Origin: Pseudobdellovibrionaceae bacterium
Lineage (GTDB): Bacteria; Bdellovibrionota; Bdellovibrionia; Bdellovibrionales; UBA1609
Length of the DNA: 64,000 bases
Reading direction: 5' to 3'
Assembly (NCBI GenBank): GCA_947444305.1
Contig: CANEZP010000002.1
Span: forward strand, 124,001 to 188,000
Shown one piece after another: positions 32,428 through 41,862 of this stretch. The notes beneath the pieces were generated by a model. That model saw nothing but the letters and a program-made list of their open reading frames with translations, ran no database searches and was not told the origin of the DNA. Position numbers and translations under genes: made by a program. Numbering within the stretch: position 1 is the stretch's first letter; each line of letters opens with the position of its first letter.

Positions 32428-33636
32428 CTACTTCACCCAGCGTAAGAGAGGCCCGGTCATGAAAGTCGTCACGAGCGCCATGATCACCAGCATGGTGAAC
32501 AACGCCGGGCTTAAGATTCCGACCGACAAGCCGATGTTCAAGACGATGAGTTCGACGAGACCGCGCGTATTCATAAGAATACCCAAGATCGCCGAGTCTT
32601 TGCTGCCGTTCCCCGAAAGCTTCGCCCCGACGAAGGCACCCCCAAATTTACCGGCAATCGCGAGAACAATGATCATCGCACAAATCAACCAATCCCCCGG
32701 AGTGTTCAAAAGGCCGACTTGAGTTTTTAAGCCCGTCAGCGCGAAGAAGGCCGGCAAAAATAGGATAGCGACGAAATCCTGCAACCGTGCGGTCGTATCG
32801 CGCGCGATCAGGCTGTCGTGCGGAATCGTTGCGCCGAACATAAACGCGCCGAAGAACGCGTGGATTCCGATCAGTTCGGTCAACGTTGCCGAGCCTAGCG
32901 CACCAAGCACAACGAAGGCGAGCAACGACTGCGGCAGACGTTCGGCATTTCGCTCAAGCTTCGGAATAATTTTTTCGATCAAGGGCCTCACCACCAAAAG
33001 CATCGCGGCGACGTAAACAATCGTTAATCCGATCGTGAGTAGGGCCGCGCCGGGCGTGGCTCCCATGATTCCGGTAATGACTGCGACCAGGCACCACGCG
33101 GTCATGTCGTCGATCGCGGCGCAGGTTAAGGCAAGGTCGCCGAGGCGGGTCTTATGCAGGGGGGAGTCGGCCAAGATTCTGGCCAAAACCGGAAACGCGG
33201 TGATCGAGAGTGACACGCCTATGAAAAGCGCAAATTCAAACGAGCCGATGCCCGCGGGCGCATAATCCGCGAAGATTTGGTGAGCGAGGGCTACCCCTAA
33301 TAGAAAAGGGAACACGATGCTCAACTGCGAAATAATCACGGCCGACCGCGCCGATTGACGCAACCGTGGCAAGTTGATCTCTAGACCCATGACGAAAAGG
33401 TAAAGCGTGATTCCAAGCTCGGCGATGTGACGAAGAAACATCATCGACTGTGGATGAAACGCGGCTTTCGAAAACTCAGGAAATAAAAACCCGATGACCG
33501 ACGGCCCGAGCAATATTCCGCCCAGCACTTCACCCATCACGGAGGGCTGACCACACCGCCGAAAGATCCAACCCACAAAACGGGCGACGACGATAACCAA
33601 AATCAAAGTCAAAAAATTCGGGAACAAAACAGGCAT
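32428..33636 (-). CDS. Kef-type cation:proton antiporter (CPA2 family)
   Basis: This 402-residue integral membrane protein has about 12 transmembrane helices. Family motifs are GQPSVMGEVLGGILLGPSVI in the N-terminal part, LALTCAAIDDMTAWCLVAVI (the paired acidic residues of the ion-binding site) and ILMNTRGLVELIVLNIGL near the end. There is no RCK/TrkA-N domain, so it is the short transporter-only form. It should exchange Na+ or K+ for protons. Confidence 0.9.
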   Translation of the reverse strand: MPVLFPNFLTLILVIVVARFVGWIFRRCGQPSVMGEVLGGILLGPSVIGFLFPEFSKAAFHPQSMMFLRHIAELGITLYLFVMGLEINLPRLRQSARSAVIISQLSIVFPFLLGVALAHQIFADYAPAGIGSFEFALFIGVSLSITAFPVLARILADSPLHKTRLGDLALTCAAIDDMTAWCLVAVITGIMGATPGAALLTIGLTIVYVAAMLLVVRPLIEKIIPKLERNAERLPQSLLAFVVLGALGSATLTELIGIHAFFGAFMFGATIPHDSLIARDTTARLQDFVAILFLPAFFALTGLKTQVGLLNTPGDWLICAMIIVLAIAGKFGGAFVGAKLSGNGSKDSAILGILMNTRGLVELIVLNIGLSVGILSPALFTMLVIMALVTTFMTGPLLRWVK

Positions 33637-33672
33637 GCCAAATTTTTAGATATTCAAACTGAGATGGGAAGA

Positions 33673-33698
33673 AAAAAGGGCACGCGAGTGCCCTTTTT
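33673..33698 (-). terminator. Intrinsic terminator, hairpin 1 of 3
   Basis: A perfect 11-bp stem AAAAAGGGCAC/GTGCCCTTTTT with GCGA loop. The A and T runs at the two ends make it suitable in both directions. It lies between the antiporter and the small secreted protein gene at 33765. Confidence 0.85.
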
Positions 33699-33710
33699 CA
33701 GAAGATCTAT

Positions 33711-33757
33711 GGGCACGTGAGTGCCCTTTCCAGAAAAGCTACCGGCACTTACGTGCC
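33711..33757. repeat. Two further hairpins with the same GGGCAC/GTGCCC stem
   Basis: GGGCAC-GTGA-GTGCCC (33711-33726) and GGCAC-TTAC-GTGCC (33744-33757) follow the terminator with the same stem but changed loops. With hairpin 1 they form a series of three related hairpins in 85 bp. They look like decayed duplicates of one element. Confidence 0.7.
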
Positions 33758-33764
33758 CCGTCGC

Positions 33765-34037
33765 TTAGTGGCTTTCCGACTTTTCGTCGGCTTCGACTTC
33801 TTTCGACTTCTCAACTTTGCCGCTCGGCATAGTTTTGGTCTTCTCGGTGATTTCTACTTCGCCTTTTCCCTTGGCGCCTTTTTTCTTTACTTTAGTGGTT
33901 TTGGTGACGGTATCGCTACCGGTGACGTAGTTGTGCGACTTATCGACTTCAACTTTTTTGCTGTCTTCCATGTCGGCCGCAAAAGCGGGCGAGGTTAACG
34001 CGGCGATCGTAAGCGCTAAGATTGTTTTGTTCATCAT
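33765..34037 (-). CDS. Small secreted Lys/Glu-rich protein
   Basis: This 90-residue protein has the signal peptide MMNKTILALTIAALTSPAFA. The mature part is highly charged and low-complexity (KKVEVDK, VTKTTKVKKKGAKGKGEVEI). There are no cysteines. AAAGGAG lies just before a double ATG; the second ATG (34034) has better spacing. Function unknown. Confidence 0.75.
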   Translation of the reverse strand: MMNKTILALTIAALTSPAFAADMEDSKKVEVDKSHNYVTGSDTVTKTTKVKKKGAKGKGEVEITEKTKTMPSGKVEKSKEVEADEKSESH

Positions 34038-34195
34038 GTCTCCTTTGTGTTGATGGGAACATTTCGATCGTTTGACGCCCTATCGCCAGAGGCGAATATG
34101 GACGGAAAAACGAAAAAATCTTACGCAAACACCAAGTCTGCGCACCCCACCATCAACTCTGCAATTCACGGGCTAGCAAATCGACGCTCCGTCCC

Positions 34196-35224
34196 TCACG
34201 CTCTTTCTTCGGGACGCCATTTCTTTAGAATCGTCGGCAGCAACGATTCCACGAAGGCCTCAACGGACTTTTTATTCTTCTGGTATTGCACACCCAAAAA
34301 CAAGATGCAGATGCCGAGCAACGCGACCGCGATGGGAAAAGTGAATGAGTCTTGAAAGACTTTGTAAGTGAGATGACTCAGATAAATTAATACACCCAAC
34401 GTGCCAAAAATCGCGAAGACGCGCCGGCGCAAAAATACGGCAACGATCATGAACCCCACGTTGAGCAGACAATAAATAAATTTCCCCAGCTCACTGTCAC
34501 TATCCATCAGCGAGAGTCCGCCCCAGAAGGCGAGCAAGCCATAGAGATAGGTCCAAAAAGCAAAATCATCATCCTTGAATCGCCGGTCGATATGAAAGGA
34601 AGCCGCCAGCATGATCAAACCAAAAATGCAGGAGACAAGCTTGCGGTCATCCCAAGTGAAATCTGCTTTACCGAACAACAGAGGCGTTAAATCCATGGAC
34701 ATGTACCATAAGGTCACGGCAACCGGAAAAGTCAGGAACGGAAATTTGTAGAATCGTAGCGCCGATAAACCCGCCGCGATCGTGGCCCCTTCCATGAAGA
34801 ACCACTGGCCCCTCACGTATTGGTGATATCCGCCGTAGAGATCCGTCACCGTCCACATCCCGGTAAAGCTCTGAAAGCCATAGACAAAGACGGGCGTAAG
34901 ACCCACCGCCGCGGTAATCAGCAACCCGCCCGGGATTTTCAGATTTTGTTTTTTCCAAAGTGAATTGCCCGCGACCATGTACAGCAGCGCGAACAAACCC
35001 GAGATCATCATGATCGCCAAACCGTCGTTCCAAGCGAGCGTTAAGAACCAAGACATCGACGCCAGAATTAAAACGCCACCAAAATAGTAGATGACGTGTA
35101 AGCCTTGAAACCGACTTTGATCAGGACGCAATGATTCGAAATGCAGCCAAAGCTTGTCGGCCTGAACGTCGTCGATAATGCCGGCGCTTACGGCCGAACC
35201 TAAATCTGCCTTCAGTATATTCAT
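34196..35224 (-). CDS. DUF2157-like multi-pass membrane protein
   Basis: This is a 342-residue protein. A soluble N-terminal 45-residue segment (VSAGIIDDVQADKLWLHFES) is followed by about nine transmembrane helices, such as YFGGVLILASMSWFLTLAW and LLITAAVGLTPVFVYGF. The N-terminal helix-turn motif followed by a GxxLIxxG helix is seen in DUF2157 proteins. Function unknown. Confidence 0.68.
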   Translation of the reverse strand: MNILKADLGSAVSAGIIDDVQADKLWLHFESLRPDQSRFQGLHVIYYFGGVLILASMSWFLTLAWNDGLAIMMISGLFALLYMVAGNSLWKKQNLKIPGGLLITAAVGLTPVFVYGFQSFTGMWTVTDLYGGYHQYVRGQWFFMEGATIAAGLSALRFYKFPFLTFPVAVTLWYMSMDLTPLLFGKADFTWDDRKLVSCIFGLIMLAASFHIDRRFKDDDFAFWTYLYGLLAFWGGLSLMDSDSELGKFIYCLLNVGFMIVAVFLRRRVFAIFGTLGVLIYLSHLTYKVFQDSFTFPIAVALLGICILFLGVQYQKNKKSVEAFVESLLPTILKKWRPEERA

Positions 35225-35293
35225 AAAGATATTCTAGGGAAGCCACCTTGCGCGGGCAAACGGTGAGATAGGTTCCGCAAAAACTAGACTGAT

Positions 35294-35725
35294 TCAGCCG
35301 AACTCAACGACCACCGATTTTGCCGAGCGCTTAGCCGGGCCGTGAAAAACAGCTTCGATGTTGTTGCCGTCAGGATCTAGAAAGAAGGCAGCGTAATAGC
35401 CGGGATGATACGGACGCTCGCCCGGTGCGCCATTGTCCTTGCCGCCGGCGGCGAGCGCGGCTTTGTAACAGGCATCTACCATCGCGCGGTCCGCGGCCTG
35501 AAAAGCTAAATGCACTCGACCCGTGCGTTGCCCTTGCGCGGCCAAACTTTTAGCCGTCGATACGAAAAGCTCGTCGTACCAAAAATAATCTTCGGCCTTG
35601 CCACCTTCGGGCACTCCTAAAACTTTGAAAATGGATTGATAGAATTTATGGCTCGTCGCTAAATCGGCAACGACGAGTTGCAGGTGATCAATCAAGCGCC
35701 CGCGATGAAGTGAATTCGTTTCCAT
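35294..35725 (-). CDS. VOC family protein (glyoxalase/bleomycin resistance-like)
   Basis: This 143-residue protein has IDHLQLVVADLATSHKFYQ at the start and YHPGYYAAFFLDPDGNNIEA with VFHG near the end, the two ends of a vicinal-oxygen-chelate fold with metal ligands His and Glu. The middle GRVHLAFQAADRAMVDA supplies another His. Substrate unknown; a lyase/dioxygenase-like role is likely. Confidence 0.86.
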   Translation of the reverse strand: METNSLHRGRLIDHLQLVVADLATSHKFYQSIFKVLGVPEGGKAEDYFWYDELFVSTAKSLAAQGQRTGRVHLAFQAADRAMVDACYKAALAAGGKDNGAPGERPYHPGYYAAFFLDPDGNNIEAVFHGPAKRSAKSVVVEFG

Positions 35726-35834
35726 TATATATCCCTCCCATAAGTGAAAATAACATAGGGATTTGGCGCCCTAAAGTAAAAGAGTGTAGCTTGCGGCGGG
35801 GCGCCTAAGTCGTCCTTACCGATGACGCCTTTAC

Positions 35835-36410
35835 ATGGCTATGTTACTTCGTCAGACCATGTTGGGTTCACATACGCCAGATTTATCGAGGGTCAATGTC
35901 GTCGGGACTTCCGGCGTAGGTAAGTCGACCTTCGCTAAAAAGCTTGCCGAAAAACTGCGGCAACCATTCATTCAGATGGATGTTCTGTTTTGGGGGCCAA
36001 ACTGGAAACAGCCGGCCGATGAAATCTTCTTTCCGAAAATCGCCTCCGCTTTAGCTCAACCGACTTGGATTCTTGACGGCAATTACGACCGCACACTGCC
36101 TGTTAAATGGAAGAACGTGACGACGGTCATCTGGATTGATTACTCATTTCGCCGCACGATCTACCAAGCCGTTACCCGCGCTCTCAAACGTTCCATCAAA
36201 CGTGAAGAACTTTGGCCCGGCACCGGCAACCTGGAATCTTTTCGTATGACCTTTATGAGCAAAGACTCAATCATCTGGTGGACACTCAAAACCTTTTACC
36301 GAAACCGCGCCCGCTACGAAACCCGCATGGCCGACCCGATCTTCTCCCACATCCGATTCGTCCGTCTGACCAACCCCAGGGCCGCCCAAAAGTTCCTTCG
36401 CGATCTGTGA
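35835..36410 (+). CDS. P-loop NTPase, adenylate kinase-like
   Basis: This 191-residue protein has the Walker A motif VVGTSGVGKSTFAKKLA, then PFIQMDVLFWGPNWKQP and WILDGNYDRTLPVKW, the layout of small uncharacterised kinases similar to adenylate kinase / FLAR-like topology proteins. The substrate is unknown. Two in-frame ATGs at 35835 and 35841 are close; neither has a strong ribosome site. Confidence 0.78.
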   Translation: MAMLLRQTMLGSHTPDLSRVNVVGTSGVGKSTFAKKLAEKLRQPFIQMDVLFWGPNWKQPADEIFFPKIASALAQPTWILDGNYDRTLPVKWKNVTTVIWIDYSFRRTIYQAVTRALKRSIKREELWPGTGNLESFRMTFMSKDSIIWWTLKTFYRNRARYETRMADPIFSHIRFVRLTNPRAAQKFLRDL

Positions 36411-36513
36411 ATTATTTCAGCTTAGAATAAAACATTTTATTGGTTTTCTTGTTTCGTTGAAAGTCTGGTTAGTTGCGTCTTGTTAATAACGGGAGGCGAA
36501 GTAACCTCGAAGC

Positions 36514-37206
36514 ATGGGATTATTCAGAATCTTTGCGTATGTTTTTGTGCCGTTTTTCGCTGGAACTCTTGCCGAGGCGGGGACGAAGCCGCCAGAAAAA
36601 ATCCTGGGACTTGTAGAAATCCCAAAGGTGTTCGGCGAGGTCGATCGAAGCGGTCCTCCAGGGCAAACTCAGCCAAAAAAGGTGGGCATTCTTAGGTTGC
36701 AAGCGGAACCCGACAAGAACTCAAAAGTCGTCACGCAGCTGTCAAAGCCGGATGAAATCGAGTCACGAGAGCATGGCTACGACGAATCATCCGCTGTCGT
36801 CTACGCCCGCAACGGCGGTTGGTACCTGATCAAAACCAAAACGAGCAAAGGATGGTTAGCGCCCGAAGCTGCCGGTCGCTTTCATTCTTACGAAAAACTA
36901 CTTAAGGACGATGGCTATCTCAACAAGAACTGGGACGGCCGTCTGTACTCATCACCGGGTGCGACCAAGCACTCTGACCAATTAACATTGAAAGACGAAG
37001 ATCAAGGTGACTACGCCGCGTGGATGCTCGCCCGCTCAAGCGTCCGCATTCTATCGAAAAAGAAAGTTGCCGAAGAACTATGGGTCGAAGTGCAACTGTT
37101 TCAGGGCGGGTGCGGTGACCCAGAAGTGCTAGGCAAAAAAGGCTGGGTCCCTGCGTACAACAAATCAGGCACCGAAAACCTATGGTTCCACTCCCGCGGC
37201 TGCTAA
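36514..37206 (+). CDS. Secreted SH3-like domain protein
   Basis: This 230-residue protein has the signal peptide MGLFRIFAYVFVPFFAGTLAEA. The central part (VGILRLQAEPDKNSKVVTQL then GGWYLIKTKTSKGWLAPEAA) reads like a bacterial SH3 domain, a fold that often binds cell-wall peptides. A C-terminal part has two cysteines in a second possible SH3-like unit (LWVEVQLFQGGCGDP, GWVPAYN). Tentative. Confidence 0.65.
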   Translation: MGLFRIFAYVFVPFFAGTLAEAGTKPPEKILGLVEIPKVFGEVDRSGPPGQTQPKKVGILRLQAEPDKNSKVVTQLSKPDEIESREHGYDESSAVVYARNGGWYLIKTKTSKGWLAPEAAGRFHSYEKLLKDDGYLNKNWDGRLYSSPGATKHSDQLTLKDEDQGDYAAWMLARSSVRILSKKKVAEELWVEVQLFQGGCGDPEVLGKKGWVPAYNKSGTENLWFHSRGC

Positions 37207-37259
37207 TGTGGCTAATTGATCCGATGTAGGTGCGTGTGCGACCGCTATCACGAGTATGA

Positions 37260-37619
37260 TCATTTAGGTTCGTGAGCTTTAATCAGGTTCGTTAACATGC
37301 GGCCGAGATGATCAAGCTGGTCGCGATACTTTTCGAAATCTAAAGGCCCGAGCAATTTCTTCCTTTTCAACATTTCGAGCAGTGGTACGCATTCGAATAC
37401 AGAACCGCGTGCAATCCAAAAGAATTGCCGTTTTTCGGCGACGTGCCAACGGCCGTTGCCTTCAGCGATATTTAATGGAACCGAGAGTGAGGCGCGTTGA
37501 AATTGATCAATGAAGGCGTGGGTGAGGTCGTTCTTTGCGCGCGTGCAAAGCGTGTCGACGGTTTCGACCCAGTCTAATGAGAGTTGGTAAACTTTTAAGT
37601 TTTCGAATGGAAATGGCAT
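37260..37619 (-). CDS. Four-helix bundle protein (S23 family)
   Basis: This 119-residue protein begins MPFPFENLKVYQLSLDWVET and contains QFQRASLSVPLNIAEGNGR, the signature of the four-helix bundle / 23S rRNA intervening-sequence protein family. I chose the ATG at 37619 because it gives the family's normal length; the open frame to 37730 adds unrelated residues. Such proteins are found free-standing as well as in rRNA inserts; here it is next to two tRNA genes. Function unknown. Confidence 0.85.
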   Translation of the reverse strand: MPFPFENLKVYQLSLDWVETVDTLCTRAKNDLTHAFIDQFQRASLSVPLNIAEGNGRWHVAEKRQFFWIARGSVFECVPLLEMLKRKKLLGPLDFEKYRDQLDHLGRMLTNLIKAHEPK

Positions 37620-37805
37620 TCGATCTGATGTTGCAAAGTCAGCGATGAGGCTGAAAGAAGTAAAACTTAGGTTAGTCGATTTTCGAGCGATTGTCGGATT
37701 TCGATATTCGATTCTCGAATTTTTGCGCATTGATTGTGTTCGGTGTGAAAAACGGCGAAAAAATCGATAATAGAAAATCGATGAAATTTTTGTTGGGCAA
37801 AAATT

Positions 37806-37881
37806 TGGCGTCCCCTACGAGATTCGAACTCGTGTCTACTCCGTGAAAGGGAGTTGTCCTAGGCCTCTAGACGAAGGGGAC
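37806..37881 (-). tRNA. tRNA-Glu (anticodon TTC)
   Basis: This is a 76-base cloverleaf on the minus strand with acceptor GTCCCCT/AGGGGAC, anticodon loop CTTTCAC (TTC), T-arm GTTCGAATC and an encoded 3' CCA. It lies 44 bp after tRNA-Lys and is probably in the same transcript. Confidence 0.97.
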
Positions 37882-37925
37882 CTGAAAAGCAGAACCTTTT
37901 GCGCAGACATCTTTCGAGAGAAAGA

Positions 37926-38001
37926 TGGTGACCCGTGATGGACTTGAACCATCGACCCCTTCATTAAAAGTGAAGTGCTCTACCAATTGAGCTAACGGGT
38001 C
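37926..38001 (-). tRNA. tRNA-Lys (anticodon TTT)
   Basis: This is a 76-base cloverleaf on the minus strand with acceptor GACCCGT/ACGGGTC, D-arm AGCTCAATTGGTAGAGC, anticodon loop CTTTTAA (TTT), T-arm GTTCAAGTC and an encoded CCA. It lies 66 bp downstream of purA on the same strand. Confidence 0.97.
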
Positions 38002-38067
38002 AATTGCAAAAGAGTAACCGTTTTGCCGAACTTGGCGGTCACGGTCAACCCTAAGTTTAAGGAAGCA

Positions 38068-39363
38068 CTAACTAAATAGCGGTTTGATCCACAGTGTCTG
38101 ATCGCGGCCGGGGCCAACGCTCACCACATCGATCGGAACCGCGACACTTGCCCCAATAAATTGCACATATTCTTGCGCGTAGCGGGGCAAATCTTGAACG
38201 CTCTTAGCCTGAGTAAGGTCCTCTTTCCAACCGTTTAGCGATTCGTAGAGGGGTTTACAGCGCGCCAGATCGCCGGGCGACACCGGATATTCGGTAATTC
38301 GCTGGCCATCCAACTCGTAGGCGTTACAAACGTCAATTTTTTCGAATCCACTTAAGACATCGAGCTTCATCAGCGCCAAAGACGTGATTCCGCTTAATCT
38401 GATGGCATATTTTAACGCTACGAGATCAAGCCAGCCGCAACGGCGCGAGCGGCCTGTGGTAGCTCCGAACTCGGCGCCGGTCTGGCGCAAGCGTTCGCCG
38501 ATTTCGTTATCGCACTCGGTGGGGAAGGGACCCGAGCCGACGCGCGTGGTGTACGCCTTCGTGATGCCCATGACCTGATTGATCGTGCCGGGACCGATGC
38601 CCGCGCCGATCATGGCCGATCCGCTCAACGTCGACGAAGACGTCACGAACGGGTAGGTGCCGTGGAGCAAATCTAACAAGCTGCCTTGCGCACCTTCGAA
38701 CAAAACTTTTTTGGTGGCCTTAAGCGCTTTATAAATTTGTAGCGAGGTATCGCGTGAGCGATAGGGCTCGAGGTACTTCGCGACTTTGTCGATCAACGTG
38801 ATCATCTCATCCACGCTGACGGGTTTCTCGTTATAGAATTTCTCGAGCAAAAAGTTTTTCTCTTTCAGCGCGACTTCTAATTTCCCGCGCAAAGAATCTT
38901 TTTGAAAGAGGTCGCCGAACAAAAGGGCTTTGCGTGAAGCACGCTCTTCGTAAGCGGGACCTATGCCGCGACCGGTGGTGCCGATCTTCTCGAGGCCGGC
39001 GGCTTTCTCGCGCGCTTGGTCCAAAACCTTATGGTACGGCAAGATGACCGTGGCCGAATCGCTGATCTGCAATTGGGCGTCGTCTTTGAGTAAGCCGTTC
39101 TCTTTAAGCGCGCGGATTTCGTCGGATAGCTTTTCAATATCGAGCACGCAACCGGCCGCGATGATGCACGTGGTGTGCGGATGCAAAACTCCCGAGGGAA
39201 TCAAATGCAAAACGGTTTTTTTGCCGTCGACGACGAGCGTGTGACCGGCGTTTGCGCCGCCTTGGTAACGTACGACGAAGTCCGCTTTCTGCGAAAATAC
39301 GTCGACGACTTTACCTTTTCCTTCGTCGCCCCATTGGGAACCGACGACAATAATGCCTGGCAT
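38068..39363 (-). CDS. purA: Adenylosuccinate synthase
   Basis: This 431-residue enzyme joins IMP and aspartate with GTP, the first step from IMP to AMP. The start IIVVGSQWGDEGKGKVVD is the GTP-binding glycine-rich motif with the catalytic Asp, followed by RYQGGANAGHT (IMP-binding, catalytic His), GIGPAYEERASR and SSTLSGSAMIGAGIGPG. GRSRRCGWLDLVALKYA is the C-terminal nucleotide region. The ATG at 39363 gives the normal length; the open frame to 39453 is not expected to be translated. Confidence 0.97.
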   Translation of the reverse strand: MPGIIVVGSQWGDEGKGKVVDVFSQKADFVVRYQGGANAGHTLVVDGKKTVLHLIPSGVLHPHTTCIIAAGCVLDIEKLSDEIRALKENGLLKDDAQLQISDSATVILPYHKVLDQAREKAAGLEKIGTTGRGIGPAYEERASRKALLFGDLFQKDSLRGKLEVALKEKNFLLEKFYNEKPVSVDEMITLIDKVAKYLEPYRSRDTSLQIYKALKATKKVLFEGAQGSLLDLLHGTYPFVTSSSTLSGSAMIGAGIGPGTINQVMGITKAYTTRVGSGPFPTECDNEIGERLRQTGAEFGATTGRSRRCGWLDLVALKYAIRLSGITSLALMKLDVLSGFEKIDVCNAYELDGQRITEYPVSPGDLARCKPLYESLNGWKEDLTQAKSVQDLPRYAQEYVQFIGASVAVPIDVVSVGPGRDQTLWIKPLFS

Positions 39364-39474
39364 TTTGTGCTCCTGAGTTGTCAGGTTTTCGTATCCCGAA
39401 TGTGGAGTGGAATACGCGCCATATTGGCATAAACAGGCCGTGAGCGGAAGCAAAGACCCGGCGATGCGCGCCGC

Positions 39475-40680
39475 TTAATGGGCCTCTTCCGTGTAAAATT
39501 TCATGTAATTGGGCGTGGCGATCGTGGAGATGACCGCCGCGACGGCCCGGCGTACGTACGGAATTCGTGCGGGGTTCGGCGTTGGCCACAGTCCCGAGGT
39601 GTCCGACCCGTCAATACTGTGGAGGTCATGGTTCATAAGCGGATTGGCGGATGCCACGGATCTCTGGGAAACAAATCTAAAATCGTCAACTTCGCAAAGC
39701 GTCTCCAAGCGTTCGCGAACGCGGCGGGCTTCCGCGATTGGTTTTGTGAAATCAATTTCCATCGGGGCTCGAGGCTCGAAGTAATCGCTGAACGCGATGA
39801 AAACATTCGCCGACTCGTGAGCCGCCGTACAGATTCCGAGGTCGGGTTTCATCCGGTCTTCGATTTCTTTTGGAAAGCCCTTAAACCACGTAGCCGACAA
39901 CAGCCCCGGCCAACCGTAGCTCGTGCGCATGAGAGCCAGCGCCGTTTCCGTCTCGACCGTACCGTAGTCAACGGCGTGCGAGAACTCGGCAAGCTTCGGT
40001 TCGTACTTCAAGAAGCCGACCGCAACCATTGACCCGATCAAACTATCCATCGAATAACTAAGTTCGGCCAGTTTTCGAAACATGACCAAACCCTTGTGCG
40101 TCTCGCTTCTCTTCATGGCTTGAACGAAATAAACAATTCCGAAATAACGAAGTTCATTCGTTTCGGGTAGGGGCATGTTCGCGAAAGCACCGATTCGGCC
40201 GAGATTATTCAATTGCTTGGCGCGTTCTATTTCCAATTTTATTCTTGGATGAGTCGACGGGTTCCAGTGATCAAATCCGTTCAAGCCTTCCATCCAGGCC
40301 GTATCGATCTGAGCGATGAGCGAATCCGCGGAAAATTTCTCAAAATCTTCCTGCGTCCGAACGCCACGGGGAAATTTCGCGAAGAGTTCGCGTAGCGCTT
40401 CGTGCGACGGCGTCTTGATCGGTCCAAAACCTTTGCCGGTAAATGAGATGTTTTGTGACAGTAAGGATTCGGCATTGCGCAAACGCGAGCGCTTCGGGAA
40501 AGGCCAATTCTTTTCGAGACGATCAAGATCCGCGATGAACTTCGGTAATAATTCGCGGATGTTTGCTTCGTGAGCCGTAAGCACCTTCACACGGTCTTCC
40601 GTATACGAATTGCAAACGAGCGGGAGCGCGAAGAGCGCGGATAAGACACCAAAGAATGAAAACCAGAATATCCACTTCAT
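39475..40680 (-). CDS. Secreted or anchored protein, unknown function
   Basis: This 401-residue protein has a signal peptide or anchor at the N-terminus (MKWIFWFSFFGVLSALFALP). The rest is helical, with LRYFGIVYFVQAMKRSETH and LAELSYSMDSLIGSMVAVGF resembling uncharacterised proteins that hold a long helical domain. No catalytic motif recognised. It follows the trypsin-like peptidase gene by 30 bp on the same strand and may share its operon. Confidence 0.65.
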   Translation of the reverse strand: MKWIFWFSFFGVLSALFALPLVCNSYTEDRVKVLTAHEANIRELLPKFIADLDRLEKNWPFPKRSRLRNAESLLSQNISFTGKGFGPIKTPSHEALRELFAKFPRGVRTQEDFEKFSADSLIAQIDTAWMEGLNGFDHWNPSTHPRIKLEIERAKQLNNLGRIGAFANMPLPETNELRYFGIVYFVQAMKRSETHKGLVMFRKLAELSYSMDSLIGSMVAVGFLKYEPKLAEFSHAVDYGTVETETALALMRTSYGWPGLLSATWFKGFPKEIEDRMKPDLGICTAAHESANVFIAFSDYFEPRAPMEIDFTKPIAEARRVRERLETLCEVDDFRFVSQRSVASANPLMNHDLHSIDGSDTSGLWPTPNPARIPYVRRAVAAVISTIATPNYMKFYTEEAH

Positions 40681-40710
40681 GGATATTTTTCGGCAATATA
40701 TAGAGCGGGC

Positions 40711-41862
40711 TTAAGTGCGCGCGGCGTTGCTCATCGCCCAGACCATGGGCCGTGATAGACGCAAGCGGCGATCGGCTAAAAAGTGGGGGCTTGTGATCGA
40801 CACGCCGACGGCCGAGTTGATGCCGAGTACGCGGCCCTCTTCGTCGAAGGTCGCGCCGCCGCTCATGCCGCCGTGAGCGTCGGCGTTCGTGATGATTAAG
40901 GTGCCGTCTTGGCCAAGTACTTGGCCTAGGGTGAACTGGTGATCGAAGTTCGTGGCATCGCGATGGGGAAAGCGGGTTCCGCTTAAAAGTTTTTCGTCGA
41001 TGGAGCCGTAGCGATCGGTGCAACCCGTGCAGGCCGGATAGCCTACGGAGTAAACATTTTCGCCGGCTTTGATTTCGGGCGCGATCGTTAGACCGCGACC
41101 CAAAGATTTCTCAAGTTCGAAGCGAATGTTGTCGGTTTTGATTTCGGGATTCAAACGGGGAATTATGTTTTCGCTGGCCGAGTAAACGAGTTTCACGACG
41201 TTATTGAAGGGATGCGCGACGAGGCGGCTTTCAGAATCAAAAATCAAAACCTTGAAGGTTTTTTGCGCACGCACGAGCGCTTGAACGTCGGTTAATTTCA
41301 TTCTCTGAAGCGCTTGCCGGAAAGGTTCTTCAAATACGTGGCCCGCCGTCCAGAGCTCGGTGCCCTTATCGCCCATGAGCACGGCCGAGCCCCCGGCGAT
41401 CGCGCCGGTTTGTAGCGGTGCTCGGCACAGCGCTTTGCCTTCGGCCTTGCAATGTTCAAAATAAGCCTTCGCGACGAGCGCCACGCGGCGGGTTTGCGCG
41501 ACGGGCGATTGCGACCAAAGTTTAAATTTTTCTTCGAGCACGTGCGTGAAGAATTCGGGATACGAGCTTTCGTCTTCGTTGACGACGATCAAAGAGAACA
41601 CCGATTTGCCGGCCTCTTTCACTTTCGCGGGAATCTCGGCTTGATCGGCGGTATAAAAGCCCGGCTTCAATGTCAGCGCGGAGGTGGAAGTTTTTGCGAG
41701 CACGTTGCGTTTTTGGTTATTGAAGAACTGCAGTCCCGTGAGATCACAACCGGGACATTGCCGCGAGAAAAACTGCGCTATGGCTTGGTCTTCCGGATTC
41801 GCCGGCGCGAAGGCGAACGCTTGGTTGGTGAGCAAGAATGCGAAGACAAAGAGCAGTTTCAT
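40711..41862 (-). CDS. Secreted trypsin-like serine peptidase
   Basis: This 383-residue protein has the signal peptide MKLLFVFAFLLTNQAFA. An N-terminal region of about 150 residues with CPGC precedes the peptidase domain. His lies in LWTAGHVFEEP and the nucleophile in AHGGMSGGATFDEEGRVLGI (GxSGG). The catalytic Asp is probably in the FELEKSLG region or the IKTDNIRFELE segment. It is not a copy of the six-gene array: the size and serine-loop differ. Inserted between cysteines, GYPACTGCTDRYG may bind a metal or form a disulfide. Confidence 0.8.
   Translation of the reverse strand: MKLLFVFAFLLTNQAFAFAPANPEDQAIAQFFSRQCPGCDLTGLQFFNNQKRNVLAKTSTSALTLKPGFYTADQAEIPAKVKEAGKSVFSLIVVNEDESSYPEFFTHVLEEKFKLWSQSPVAQTRRVALVAKAYFEHCKAEGKALCRAPLQTGAIAGGSAVLMGDKGTELWTAGHVFEEPFRQALQRMKLTDVQALVRAQKTFKVLIFDSESRLVAHPFNNVVKLVYSASENIIPRLNPEIKTDNIRFELEKSLGRGLTIAPEIKAGENVYSVGYPACTGCTDRYGSIDEKLLSGTRFPHRDATNFDHQFTLGQVLGQDGTLIITNADAHGGMSGGATFDEEGRVLGINSAVGVSITSPHFLADRRLRLSRPMVWAMSNAART

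Noticed and set aside
37260-38001. Genomic island or attachment site next to the tRNA pair
   Set aside because: No integrase and no direct repeat of a tRNA 3' end is visible in the window.
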